Origin: GCA-002712045 sp028112705
GTDB taxonomy: Bacteria > Pseudomonadota > Alphaproteobacteria > Rhodobacterales > Rhodobacteraceae
NCBI GenBank assembly: GCA_028112705.1
Contig: JAOGYN010000002.1
Location: 62,001-126,000 of the forward strand
Length of the DNA: 64,000 bases
Direction: 5' to 3'
A program made the translations under genes and the position numbers. The notes beneath the pieces were generated by a model. That model was given only the letters and a program-made list of their open reading frames with translations, did not search any database and was not told the DNA's origin. Of the stretch, positions 1 to 8,121 are shown piece after piece. Position 1 is the first letter of the stretch. Each line of letters starts with the position of its first letter.

Positions 1-98
1 ATGGTTACTCTTGTTTGATGGGCTTGCTTAAGAAAAATTTGAATGATTTAATAGTATAAACAGTTTTGGAAATTGAATTAAAATTTTCAGAGACAACT

Positions 99-103
99 AG
101 GAG
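99..103 (+). promoter_or_regulatory. Shine-Dalgarno for ligA
   Basis: AGGAG lies six bases before the ATG at 110 and fixes the ligA start. The first 109 bases hold no gene I can support. They are AT-rich and probably contain the ligA promoter, but I cannot pick its hexamers with confidence. Confidence 0.6.
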
Positions 104-109
104 TTTTTA

Positions 110-505
110 ATGGCAATAACTACTGACTATGAAGATATTCCAGGCACATATGTGTTCAATGGGCGACGCTGTCGTGAGGGGTATTACTTAAATATGTTTT
201 GCAAATCCTTAGATAAGTCAGAAAATAGAGAGGCTTTTAGGGAAGACTCAGTAAAATATATGGATACATTCCCTATGACAGATAAACAACGTGAATTGAT
301 TGAAAGTCGAGACTGGTTAGGTATGCTAAAAGTTGGTGGTAATATCTATTATACTTTCAAGTTGGCAATTTTTGATGGTTTAACCATGCAGCATGTTGGT
401 GGAATGATGTCTCATATGAACGTAGATGATTTTAAGCAAATGATGATCGATGGTGGGCGTTCAGTTGAGGGTAACAAATCAATAAAGGAAAATTTAAATG
501 GCTAA
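110..505 (+). CDS. ligA: Protocatechuate 4,5-dioxygenase alpha subunit
   Basis: Small subunit of the extradiol LigAB dioxygenase, which opens protocatechuate between C4 and C5 to 4-carboxy-2-hydroxymuconate semialdehyde, in the cytoplasm. The 131-residue all-helical protein shows the family pattern: an N-terminal IPGTYVFNGRRCREGYYLN stretch, a central LIESRDWLGML block and a later GGNIYYTFKLA. The alpha subunit caps the active site of the beta subunit and has no metal ligands of its own. It overlaps ligB by 8 bases and so is translationally coupled to it. Length is close to the family norm (about 130-140 residues). Assignment rests on sequence pattern and on the LigB and LigC neighbours. Confidence 0.9.
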   Translation: MAITTDYEDIPGTYVFNGRRCREGYYLNMFCKSLDKSENREAFREDSVKYMDTFPMTDKQRELIESRDWLGMLKVGGNIYYTFKLAIFDGLTMQHVGGMMSHMNVDDFKQMMIDGGRSVEGNKSIKENLNG

Positions 506-1340
506 AATAGTAGCTGGAGTAGGGACAAGCCATGTGCCAACAATAGGAGCGGCTTCTGATAATGGTAAAGATAGGAATGACTATTTTAAGCCTCTATTTG
601 ATGGTTATGATCCCGCTCGGGAATGGATTAAAAAAATCAAACCTGATGTTGTTATTTTAGTTTATAATGATCACGCAAGTGCTTTTTCGGTTGAATTAAT
701 TAACACATTTGTACTTGGAGTTGCTGATGGATATGCGCCTGCAGATGAAGGATATGGGCCGCGAAAAGTCCCCTATGTTCACGGACATGCTGATTTTTCA
801 AGTCACATAAGTGAAAGCTTGATTTTTGATGAATTTGATATTGCTATAGCGAATGAAATGAACGTTGATCATGGGTTAACAGTGCCACTGACAGTAATGT
901 ATGGTAAGCCAACTGAATGGCCATGCAAAGTTATCCCACTTTGTGTAAATGTAATTAAATATCCTCAACCAACTGGTAATCGATGTTTCAATCTTGGTAA
1001 GGCGCTCAAAAAAGCTGTAGAAAGCTATCCAGAAGATTTAAAGGTGGCTATTTTTGGAACAGGGGGGATGAGCCATCAACTTCAGGGTGAGCGGGCTGGT
1101 TTGATAAATTCGGAATTTGATCAAATGTTTCTTGATAACCTTCAGAGTAAACCAGAGATCCTTTCAGGAATTGGGCATACAGAATATCTGCGAGAGGCTG
1201 GATCAGAGGGCATTGAACTTATTATGTGGTTGATCATGAGAGGTGCGTTGGAGGATCCAGTTGAGGTTTATCGTCATTATCACAAACCAGTTTCTAATAC
1301 CGGCGCAGGGCTGATATGTTTTGAAGAGAGAGCATCATGA
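498..1340 (+). CDS. ligB: Protocatechuate 4,5-dioxygenase beta subunit
   Basis: Catalytic subunit of the class III extradiol dioxygenase LigAB. The iron ligands known for LigB (His12, His61, Glu242) match His12 (GTSHVPTIG), His59 (YNDHASAF) and Glu240 (EGIEL) here. The catalytic base His195 matches His193 in GTGGMSHQLQG. The 280-residue length is slightly shorter than typical. The start ATG lies inside the end of ligA and the stop overlaps ligC by 4 bases, so the three genes form one tight operon. The substrate could be gallate or another protocatechuate-like catechol, but the linked LigC favours protocatechuate. Confidence 0.92.
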   Translation: MAKIVAGVGTSHVPTIGAASDNGKDRNDYFKPLFDGYDPAREWIKKIKPDVVILVYNDHASAFSVELINTFVLGVADGYAPADEGYGPRKVPYVHGHADFSSHISESLIFDEFDIAIANEMNVDHGLTVPLTVMYGKPTEWPCKVIPLCVNVIKYPQPTGNRCFNLGKALKKAVESYPEDLKVAIFGTGGMSHQLQGERAGLINSEFDQMFLDNLQSKPEILSGIGHTEYLREAGSEGIELIMWLIMRGALEDPVEVYRHYHKPVSNTGAGLICFEERAS

Positions 1341-2284
1341 AAGTTGCTGTTGCAGGTGCTGGTGGAGCATTTGGAGTTAAGCATCTTAATGCCTTGAAGA
1401 ATATAAATGGTGTTGAGGTTGTATCGGTTGTGGGGCGTACTACTGAAAGTATTGAGGCTCTGGCAAAAGAGCGAGGAATTGAGCATTATACAACAGATTT
1501 GAATGAGAGCTTATCTCACACTGATGTTGAGGCTGTAATTCTTTCCACACCAACGCAAATGCATGCTGATCAATCTCGAAAGTGTATGATAGCGGGTAAA
1601 CATGTAATGTGTGAAATTCCGATGTCAGATAATATTGAAGATGCTCGAAGTTTGGTGAACCTTCAGAAAGAAACAGGTGTTGTTGGAATGGTGGGTCATG
1701 TGCGCCGTTTCAATCCCTCTCATCAGTATGTGCATAATAAAATTATTTCAAAAGAGTTTAAGATTCAACAATTGGATGTTCAGACTTATTTTTTTCGAAG
1801 AACAAATATAAATGCCTTGGGAAATCCACGGAGTTGGACTGATCATTTGCTCTGGCATCATGCTTGTCATACAGTTGACTTGTTTATTTATCAAACTGGT
1901 GAAGTACCCACTGAAGTATTTGGTATGCAAGGCCCGATTCATCCAGACTTAGGCATTGCTATGGATATGACAATCGGACTAAAATCACCATCTGGTGCAC
2001 TGTGTACTTTATCACTGTCGTTTAACAATGATGGTCCTTTAGGTACTTTCTTTAGGTACATTGGTGATACTGCAACATACATTGCACGCTATGATGACTT
2101 GGTAGATGGACGAGAAAACCCAATTGATTTAAGTAATGTTGCTGCGTCTAACAATGGTATTGAGTTAATAGACCGAGAGTTTTTTTCGGCTATTAAGGAG
2201 AAAAGAGAGCCAAATAGTTCGTTTGCCCAGGGATTGGCTGCAATGGAAGTTCTTCATCAAATTGAACAGAAATTAAACAGGTAA
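1337..2284 (+). CDS. ligC: 4-carboxy-2-hydroxymuconate-6-semialdehyde dehydrogenase (Gfo/Idh/MocA family)
   Basis: Predicted to oxidise the ring-cleavage product of LigAB (as its hemiacetal) to 2-pyrone-4,6-dicarboxylate using NAD(P)+. The N-terminus has the Rossmann motif VAGAGGAFGVKH. The 315-residue length equals that of characterised LigC. The family's EKP motif reads C92-E93-I94-P95, so the usual lysine is isoleucine, as fits a hemiacetal rather than a sugar substrate. WHHACHTVD near residue 180 is the likely catalytic histidine region. ATGA overlap with ligB. It ends two bases before the convergent tldD. The next pathway enzymes (LigI, LigJ, LigK) are not in the window. Confidence 0.88.
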   Translation: MKVAVAGAGGAFGVKHLNALKNINGVEVVSVVGRTTESIEALAKERGIEHYTTDLNESLSHTDVEAVILSTPTQMHADQSRKCMIAGKHVMCEIPMSDNIEDARSLVNLQKETGVVGMVGHVRRFNPSHQYVHNKIISKEFKIQQLDVQTYFFRRTNINALGNPRSWTDHLLWHHACHTVDLFIYQTGEVPTEVFGMQGPIHPDLGIAMDMTIGLKSPSGALCTLSLSFNNDGPLGTFFRYIGDTATYIARYDDLVDGRENPIDLSNVAASNNGIELIDREFFSAIKEKREPNSSFAQGLAAMEVLHQIEQKLNR

Positions 2285-2286
2285 TA

Positions 2287-3723
2287 CTAGGCACTGCCAC
2301 CTATTGTTAAGCCTCCGATTAGTAAACTTGGCTGGCCCACTCCGACTGGCACCCACTGTCCTTGTTTTCCACAGTTGCCCATTCCAGGATCCATCTCCAT
2401 GTCGTTTCCGACGCCGCGAATTTGTTTAAGAGCAGTTGCACCGTCTCCAATTAATGTAGCTCCTTTGATTGGAGCTCCGATCTTACCATTTTCCACCATA
2501 TAAGCTTCTGTACAGCTAAAAACAAATTTACCATTTGTAATATCAACCTGTCCACCACCAAATCCAGTGGCCCAAATCCCAGTTTTTAAATCATTTAGAA
2601 ATGACTGAGGATTATCTGTGCCACTGAGCATAAAAGTATTGGTCATTCGAGGCATGGGTGCGTGAGCATAACTTTCGCGCCGTCCGTTCCCTGTAGGTTT
2701 TACATTCATTAATCGTGCATTCTGGCGATCCTGCATGTAAGAGACTAATTTCCCATCTTCAATTAATACATTCCTAGCTGATGGAGTTCCTTCGTCATCA
2801 AAAGTCACAGATCCCCTTCTGTTCTTCATAGTTCCATCGTCTAAGACTGTTACACCTTTGGCAGCGATTTGTTTGCCCATTAAATTGGAAAACGCTGATG
2901 TACCCTTTCTATTGAAATCACCTTCTAAACCATGTCCAATTGCCTCATGAAGTAGAATTCCTGGCCATCCTGGGCCAAGAACGATATCCATTATACCTGC
3001 TGGTGCTGGAATAGCGTTTAGATTTACAAGAGCGATACGAAGTGCTTCTTTAGCTGTTTCTTTCCAATGGGAACTTTCAAGAAGTGGCTTAATACTGGAT
3101 CGACCACCACCACCAGCAGTTCCGGTCTCCCGCCTGCCATCTTTTTCTACGATTATTGATATGTTTAATCTGGTCATTGGCCTAACATCTTTGACAGAAA
3201 AGCCTTCAGGTCTTAGAATTTCAATTTCCTGAAGAGAAGCCGCTATTGAAATACTTACTTGAAATACCCGCTCATCCAATGATCGCGCATATTCATTTAT
3301 CTCTTTTAAGATATTTACTTTTGAACCGAAAGTTACTTCTGAAACAGGATCTATTTGATCGTATTGATAATTATTTGTTTTTTGTGGAGGAATAGCTAAT
3401 TTACCACCCCCTTGTTTGGAAGCAATTTTTGCACTTTTTGCCGCTCTCAAAAGTGCTTTTTCAGATATCTCTGTTGAATGTGCGTACCCTGTGCTTTCTT
3501 CTAATACAGTTCTAATTCCAAACCCTTCTGCTGCATTAAAACTTGCTGTTTTCAAGTTGTTATTGTCGAAAACTAATACTTCAGTACTGTTCCTTTCAAA
3601 ATAAATTTCTCCATCATCGGCACCTTTTGTAAGATTCCTTAATATTTGAAGAGCTTTGCTTTGTTCTATATATTCCTCAAAGGGTTTAAATGGTGCGACA
3701 TTTTCGTCTGAAATGCTTGTCAT
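2287..3723 (-). CDS. tldD: Metalloprotease TldD
   Basis: TldD partners with TldE (PmbA) in a zinc peptidase that degrades unfolded peptides and trims some ribosomal peptide products. The 478-residue protein carries the HExxxH metal motif as HEAIGH at residues 259-264, followed by GLEGDFNRKGTSAF, a hallmark of TldD. Length matches the family. It is divergent from coxB, an arrangement I know from roseobacters, and convergent with ligC with only two bases between. No pmbA gene is present here. Confidence 0.95.
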   Translation of the reverse strand: MTSISDENVAPFKPFEEYIEQSKALQILRNLTKGADDGEIYFERNSTEVLVFDNNNLKTASFNAAEGFGIRTVLEESTGYAHSTEISEKALLRAAKSAKIASKQGGGKLAIPPQKTNNYQYDQIDPVSEVTFGSKVNILKEINEYARSLDERVFQVSISIAASLQEIEILRPEGFSVKDVRPMTRLNISIIVEKDGRRETGTAGGGGRSSIKPLLESSHWKETAKEALRIALVNLNAIPAPAGIMDIVLGPGWPGILLHEAIGHGLEGDFNRKGTSAFSNLMGKQIAAKGVTVLDDGTMKNRRGSVTFDDEGTPSARNVLIEDGKLVSYMQDRQNARLMNVKPTGNGRRESYAHAPMPRMTNTFMLSGTDNPQSFLNDLKTGIWATGFGGGQVDITNGKFVFSCTEAYMVENGKIGAPIKGATLIGDGATALKQIRGVGNDMEMDPGMGNCGKQGQWVPVGVGQPSLLIGGLTIGGSA

Positions 3724-3891
3724 ATTGAAATATGCTCCATCTATTACAGTAAGTTAGTTGCAAGCGTCGCAATGCCGCAAAGGGAAAACTTGTTATTGGT
3801 GCAATAATATGGTTTCTCGCCAACATCAATTGGTTCTTTCATAAAGAATCTAACGCTTTAATGGGATGGCACTTAAGCCAGTATTTTTAGA

Positions 3892-4749
3892 ATGAAAAAA
3901 AGTATGCGATTAATTATTTTAACGAAATTAATATTGGGTGCAACTAGCTTGTTTTCTTTTGCTAACGCGGATGGTTTAAAATCTATTGGTAAACCAATTC
4001 CAGGGGGTATGGGTTTTCAACCAGCGGTGACAGAGCTAGCGAGAGATCTTCAGTGGCTTGATGGCATGGTTAATATTATAATAATAGCTATTAGCCTGTT
4101 CGTAACGGTATTATTATTGTGGGCAGCATACCGATACAACAAAAAAAGGAATCCAAATCCAGCCACATTTACTCACAATTCAACAGTGGAAATTCTTTGG
4201 ACTATTATACCAATCGTAATTCTTCTATTTATAGGTGCCTTTTCAGTCCCCATTCTATTTAAGCAGCAAGAAATTCCAATTGCAGATGTCACAATAAAAG
4301 CAACTGGAAATCAGTGGTATTGGACCCATGAATATCCTGAGCACGAATTTGGTTTTGATGGATTTATGTTAGAAAAAGATGAACTTGCTGATTATGGATA
4401 TAGTCCAGATGAATATCTATTGGCCACAGATACTTCAGTGGTAATCCCGACTGGGAAAAATATAGTGGTTCGTGTTACTGGTGCGGATGTAATACATGCG
4501 TGGACTATACCAGCATTTGGTGTAAAACAGGATGCAGTTCCTGGAAGAATAGCAGAATTATGGTTCAATGTAGATGAAGGGCAAGAAGGTATTTATTTTG
4601 GGCAATGTTCAGAACTTTGTGGTAAAAGTCATGCATACATGCCGATAACGGTTAGAGCAGTAACTATGGCTGAGTATGAGGAGTGGTTAGATAATGCAAT
4701 AATTGAATATGCGGGAAAACCACGCTCTTTAAATATTGCTTCTAACTAA
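3892..4749 (+). CDS. coxB: Cytochrome c oxidase subunit II
   Basis: Subunit II of the aa3-type cytochrome c oxidase; it takes electrons from cytochrome c through the binuclear CuA centre in the periplasmic domain. An N-terminal signal segment (about residues 1-27) precedes two transmembrane helices (about residues 60-80 and 100-120). The CuA ligands are visible in CSELCGKSHAYM (Cys239, Glu241, Cys243, His247, Met250), with the remaining histidine in VIHAWTIP. Length 285 is normal. It heads the ctaB-ctaG-coxC-SURF1 assembly and structural cluster. coxA (subunit I) is not in the window. Confidence 0.96.
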   Translation: MKKSMRLIILTKLILGATSLFSFANADGLKSIGKPIPGGMGFQPAVTELARDLQWLDGMVNIIIIAISLFVTVLLLWAAYRYNKKRNPNPATFTHNSTVEILWTIIPIVILLFIGAFSVPILFKQQEIPIADVTIKATGNQWYWTHEYPEHEFGFDGFMLEKDELADYGYSPDEYLLATDTSVVIPTGKNIVVRVTGADVIHAWTIPAFGVKQDAVPGRIAELWFNVDEGQEGIYFGQCSELCGKSHAYMPITVRAVTMAEYEEWLDNAIIEYAGKPRSLNIASN

Positions 4750-4792
4750 TAGTTAAAGATCAAATGAGTTTAAATTTGATAAAGGACAGTAA

Positions 4793-5746
4793 ATGACCGA
4801 TGCATCTATTACATCTACTGATTACAGTATTCATAACCAAGCAGAGTTTGACGACTATTTTGCATTACTAAAACCAAGAGTTATGTCATTGGTCGTATTT
4901 ACTGCTTCAGTTGGATTATTTGTTGCACCTAATAGTGTGCACCCAATTCTGGCATTTGCGTCAATTTTATTTATTGCAATTGGAGCGGGTGCTTCTGGCG
5001 CACTTAATATGTGGTGGGATGCCGACATAGACGCAGTTATGAAAAGAACCTCTGAAAGGCCAATACCTGGAGGTAGAGTGTCACCGTCTGAAGCAAGAAA
5101 CTTGGGTTTGTGGCTGTCTGTGTTTTCTGTAGGCATGTTAGCGATCACTGCTAATTTTTTGTCAGCGGCTTTACTCGCTTTTACCATCTTCTTTTACGCC
5201 GTAATTTATACAATGTGGCTTAAAAGATGGACTCCGCAAAATATTGTAATTGGTGGCGCTGCGGGTGCATTCCCACCAATGATTGGCTGGGTTGTTGCGA
5301 CTGGAGGAATCGGAATTGAAAGTGTTCTCATGTTTGCATTAATTTTTATGTGGACCCCTCCACATTTTTGGGCCTTAGCACTCTTTATGAACAACGATTA
5401 CGCAAAAGCAGGCGTTCCAATGTTAACTGTTACAAATGGTAAAAAATCAACCAGAGCACATATTTTAATCTATACGATGCTTCTAGTCCCTGTGGCTCTT
5501 AGCTTGTCCTTTACTCAGTTGGGAGGACCTTTTTACTTTATTACGTCACTTGGTTTAAATTGTTGGTTTTTGTTGGGTGCATATCGATTGTTTATTAGGG
5601 ATGAAATAACTGCTGAGACACAAAACTATAAACTTGAGAGAACATTTTTTTTCGTTTCATTAATATATTTGTTCGCTCATTTTTTGGCTCTTTTAATTGA
5701 AGCTTTTATAGATTTTTCATTTATTAATTGGTTGGTGTTTATTTAA
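4793..5746 (+). CDS. ctaB: Protoheme IX farnesyltransferase (heme O synthase)
   Basis: Integral membrane UbiA-family prenyltransferase that farnesylates heme B to heme O, the first step to heme A for cytochrome oxidase. The first Asp-rich motif is NMWWDADIDAVMKRTSERP (about residues 74-92). A second conserved stretch, WTPPHFWALALF, follows near residue 187. About eight or nine hydrophobic segments span the 317 residues. It lies 43 bases after coxB and its stop is two bases before the next small gene. Confidence 0.95.
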   Translation: MTDASITSTDYSIHNQAEFDDYFALLKPRVMSLVVFTASVGLFVAPNSVHPILAFASILFIAIGAGASGALNMWWDADIDAVMKRTSERPIPGGRVSPSEARNLGLWLSVFSVGMLAITANFLSAALLAFTIFFYAVIYTMWLKRWTPQNIVIGGAAGAFPPMIGWVVATGGIGIESVLMFALIFMWTPPHFWALALFMNNDYAKAGVPMLTVTNGKKSTRAHILIYTMLLVPVALSLSFTQLGGPFYFITSLGLNCWFLLGAYRLFIRDEITAETQNYKLERTFFFVSLIYLFAHFLALLIEAFIDFSFINWLVFI

Positions 5747-5748
5747 TT

Positions 5749-5937
5749 ATGGCATTAATAAAGTTACACCCCCAGCACAAAAAAAGGCAACGATCTAATA
5801 TTATAATTGGATGTTTACTTTTGTCCTTTGTAGTTCTCGTCTTTGGCGTAACAGTTGTAAAAATGAGTAACGGTGCAATGCTTGAGGCTTTTGACCATAG
5901 CTATCGCATTAGCGTCACACCAGTTGCTGATGAGTAA
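5749..5937 (+). CDS. Small membrane protein of the cox cluster (CtaF/CoxF-like)
   Basis: A 62-residue protein with a basic N-terminus (HPQHKKRQRSN), one transmembrane helix (about residues 18-40) and a short polar tail. A small single-helix gene between ctaB and ctaG is usual in alphaproteobacteria and is often called coxF; its role in oxidase assembly is not known to me. I chose the ATG two bases after the ctaB stop rather than one inside ctaB. Its 3' end overlaps ctaG by 8 bases, implying coupled translation. Confidence 0.75.
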   Translation: MALIKLHPQHKKRQRSNIIIGCLLLSFVVLVFGVTVVKMSNGAMLEAFDHSYRISVTPVADE

Positions 5938-6496
5938 TTCTTCAAATAAAAAGACAGTCTTAGGCGCATTAACCCTAGTGGTCTTTATGGGAACCTTATC
6001 CTTTGCAGCAGTGCCTTTTTATGATTGGTTTTGCAGAGTTACTGGATTTGGTGGAACTACTCAGGTTGCCCAATCTGAGAGCACCCAAATTCTTGATCAA
6101 ACAATTTTAATAAAATTTGATGCTAACACCGAACGTGGAATGCCTTGGAATTTCAAACCTGTCGAGCATGAGTTAACGTTAAAAATTGGTGAAACTGGCT
6201 TGGCATTTTATGAAGCTTATAACCCAACTTCTGATCCAATTGCTGGAACGGCAAGCTTCAATGTTTTTCCTTACTCAGCGGGTGGTTACTTTACAAAAAT
6301 CGCTTGCTTTTGTTTTGAAGAGCAAGTCTTACAACCAGGTGAAAGAGTTCAAATGCCTGTGAGTTTTTATATTGACCCTGAGATAGTAAAAGATAAAGAA
6401 GCAAAATATGCAAAGTCTATTACATTATCGTACACGTTCCACAGAACCGAATTGCCGCAGGAGCAAGTATCGCTATTTCAATTATCTGATGAATAA
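5930..6496 (+). CDS. ctaG: Cytochrome c oxidase assembly protein CtaG (Cox11)
   Basis: Copper chaperone that delivers Cu to the CuB site of oxidase subunit I; anchored in the inner membrane with a periplasmic domain. One transmembrane helix lies near residues 10-28. The copper-binding motif is visible as IACFCFEEQVLQPGE, followed by MPVSFYIDPE, both diagnostic of Cox11. I start it at the ATG overlapping the upstream stop (protein MSNSSNKK..., 188 residues), because extra upstream residues lie inside the preceding gene and are not family-like. Confidence 0.94.
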   Translation: MSNSSNKKTVLGALTLVVFMGTLSFAAVPFYDWFCRVTGFGGTTQVAQSESTQILDQTILIKFDANTERGMPWNFKPVEHELTLKIGETGLAFYEAYNPTSDPIAGTASFNVFPYSAGGYFTKIACFCFEEQVLQPGERVQMPVSFYIDPEIVKDKEAKYAKSITLSYTFHRTELPQEQVSLFQLSDE

Positions 6497-6529
6497 GATA
6501 ATTCTTTTGAAGTAAGAAGGAAAGTTACC

Positions 6530-7330
6530 ATGGCACACGAAAAAAATCATGATTATCATATTCTTGATCCGAGTATATTGCCTTTTCTAGGCGCAGTGGG
6601 TGCATTTGTAATGCTCTTTGGTGCTGTTTTGTGGATGCAAAGTATAACAATATTTGTTTTCCTTATAGGATTTGTTTTGGTCTTATATGTTATGTGGGCC
6701 TGGTGGTCTCAGATGATCGTTGAGAGTCATGTTGGTGATCATACACCAGTTGTTAGCTTAGGTTTAAGATATGGTTTTATAATGTTTATTATCTCTGAGG
6801 TTATGTTTTTTGTAGCTTGGTTTTGGACATTCTTTAAGCATGCGCTTTATCCAATGGGCCCAGATAGTCCAAAGATAGACGGTATTTGGCCGCCTGCGGG
6901 CATTGAGACTTTTGATCCATGGCACTTGCCTCTAATTAATACTTTAATACTTTTGTGTTCTGGATGTGCTGCTACTTGGGCACACCATGCATTGGTGCAC
7001 GAAAATAATCGTAAAGATTTAGTTAATGGACTAATAATTGCTGTTGCACTAGGAGCTTTATTTACCTTTTTTCAGGCATATGAGTATGGTCATGCGGCTT
7101 TTGGGTTTTCAGGAAATATATATGGGGCTACTTTTTTTATGGCTACAGGCTTCCATGGCTTTCATGTTTTAATTGGATCAATTTTTTTATTAGTTTGCCT
7201 ATTTCGAACTATGAAAGGCCACTTTAGTCAAACACAACATATTGGTTTTGAAGCAGCGGCATGGTATTGGCATTTTGTTGATGTTGTTTGGCTATTTCTA
7301 TTTGCTGCTATTTATATTTGGGGCGGTTAA
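6530..7330 (+). CDS. coxC: Cytochrome c oxidase subunit III
   Basis: Seven-helix subunit III of aa3 oxidase, which stabilises the catalytic core. The 266 residues show the typical soluble start HDYHILDPSILPF, then helices with EVMFFVAWFWTFFKHAL and the C-terminal WYWHFVDVVWLFLF signature. It follows ctaG by 33 bases with a clear AGAAGGAAAG ribosome-binding region. A terminator-like hairpin follows it. Confidence 0.96.
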   Translation: MAHEKNHDYHILDPSILPFLGAVGAFVMLFGAVLWMQSITIFVFLIGFVLVLYVMWAWWSQMIVESHVGDHTPVVSLGLRYGFIMFIISEVMFFVAWFWTFFKHALYPMGPDSPKIDGIWPPAGIETFDPWHLPLINTLILLCSGCAATWAHHALVHENNRKDLVNGLIIAVALGALFTFFQAYEYGHAAFGFSGNIYGATFFMATGFHGFHVLIGSIFLLVCLFRTMKGHFSQTQHIGFEAAAWYWHFVDVVWLFLFAAIYIWGG

Positions 7331-7381
7331 AGTAGGTAATATTGTATATTAATAAATACCTTTTTCTAATTTATTCACATT

Positions 7382-7411
7382 GGCGCGGCGTATTGCTCGC
7401 GCCTTTTGTTT
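7382..7411 (+). terminator. Rho-independent terminator or attenuator between coxC and SURF1
   Basis: A GC-rich stem, GGCGCG (7382-7387) pairing with CGCGCC (7398-7403), closes a 10-base loop and is followed by TTTTGTTT. It stands out in very AT-rich surroundings. It would end or dampen coxC transcription before SURF1 and thrC. Confidence 0.7.
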
Positions 7412-7424
7412 ATGGATTGCTGGA

Positions 7425-8102
7425 ATGAAGAAATTTCTAGCACCTATATTATTTGGTTTATTCGGAGCCTTAATTCTCGTTTATTTAGGGGTTTGGCAAA
7501 CTCAGCGCTTACAATGGAAGGAAGCCAGGTTATTCCAAATATCTAAAATGATTTCTGCTGCGCCAGTTGATTTACCTGATTTTGCTATTCCTAAAGCTCA
7601 TCAGTATCTTTCAGTAAAGTTAACAGGTGAATTACTTAAAGACGAAGTACATGTTTTGACCAGCCGGCCTCCTATAGGTCCCGGGTATCGCGTCATTGCA
7701 AAATTTAAAACTAAGAACAGATCAATTCTTATTGACAGAGGGTTTATTCGTGAAGGTGACAAGAACAAAGATCGCACTTTAGGTTTCGTTGAAGTTACAG
7801 GAAATCTGCTTTGGCCAAATGAAATTGATAAATTTTTTACACCAGATCCAGATTTAAAGAAGAATTTGTGGTTTGCAAGAGATTTACCATGGATGTCTAA
7901 GTATCTAAATACAGAGCCAATACTCATTGTAGCAAGAGAAATTAAGCCTAGTGCAACTGAAGTTTTACCTTGGCCAATCAATACAACTGGGATCCCAAAT
8001 AATCATTTACAATATGCTATCACTTGGTTTGCCTTGAGTATTATATGGTTGGGGATGACAGCGTACTGGATATCGCGTATCAAGCGCCAAAAAGATTTGT
8101 AG
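7425..8102 (+). CDS. SURF1 family cytochrome oxidase biogenesis protein
   Basis: Inner-membrane assembly factor that helps place heme A in oxidase subunit I. The 225 residues have the SURF1 layout: an N-terminal helix (about residues 4-22), then GVWQTQRLQWKEA, a periplasmic beta domain with RPPIGPGYRVI and ILIDRGFIREGD, and a C-terminal helix with NNHLQYAITWFAL, the family's closing signature. I start at ATG 7425, because a TTG further upstream falls inside the terminator hairpin. Position between coxC and thrC is the group's usual order. Confidence 0.92.
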   Translation: MKKFLAPILFGLFGALILVYLGVWQTQRLQWKEARLFQISKMISAAPVDLPDFAIPKAHQYLSVKLTGELLKDEVHVLTSRPPIGPGYRVIAKFKTKNRSILIDRGFIREGDKNKDRTLGFVEVTGNLLWPNEIDKFFTPDPDLKKNLWFARDLPWMSKYLNTEPILIVAREIKPSATEVLPWPINTTGIPNNHLQYAITWFALSIIWLGMTAYWISRIKRQKDL

Positions 8103-8121
8103 TTTAGTAAGGTTGATGGAT

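Noticed and set aside
4855..5394. Long minus-strand open frames opposite ctaB
   Set aside because: They are low-complexity shadows of the real membrane protein gene and have no ribosome-binding sites or family motifs.
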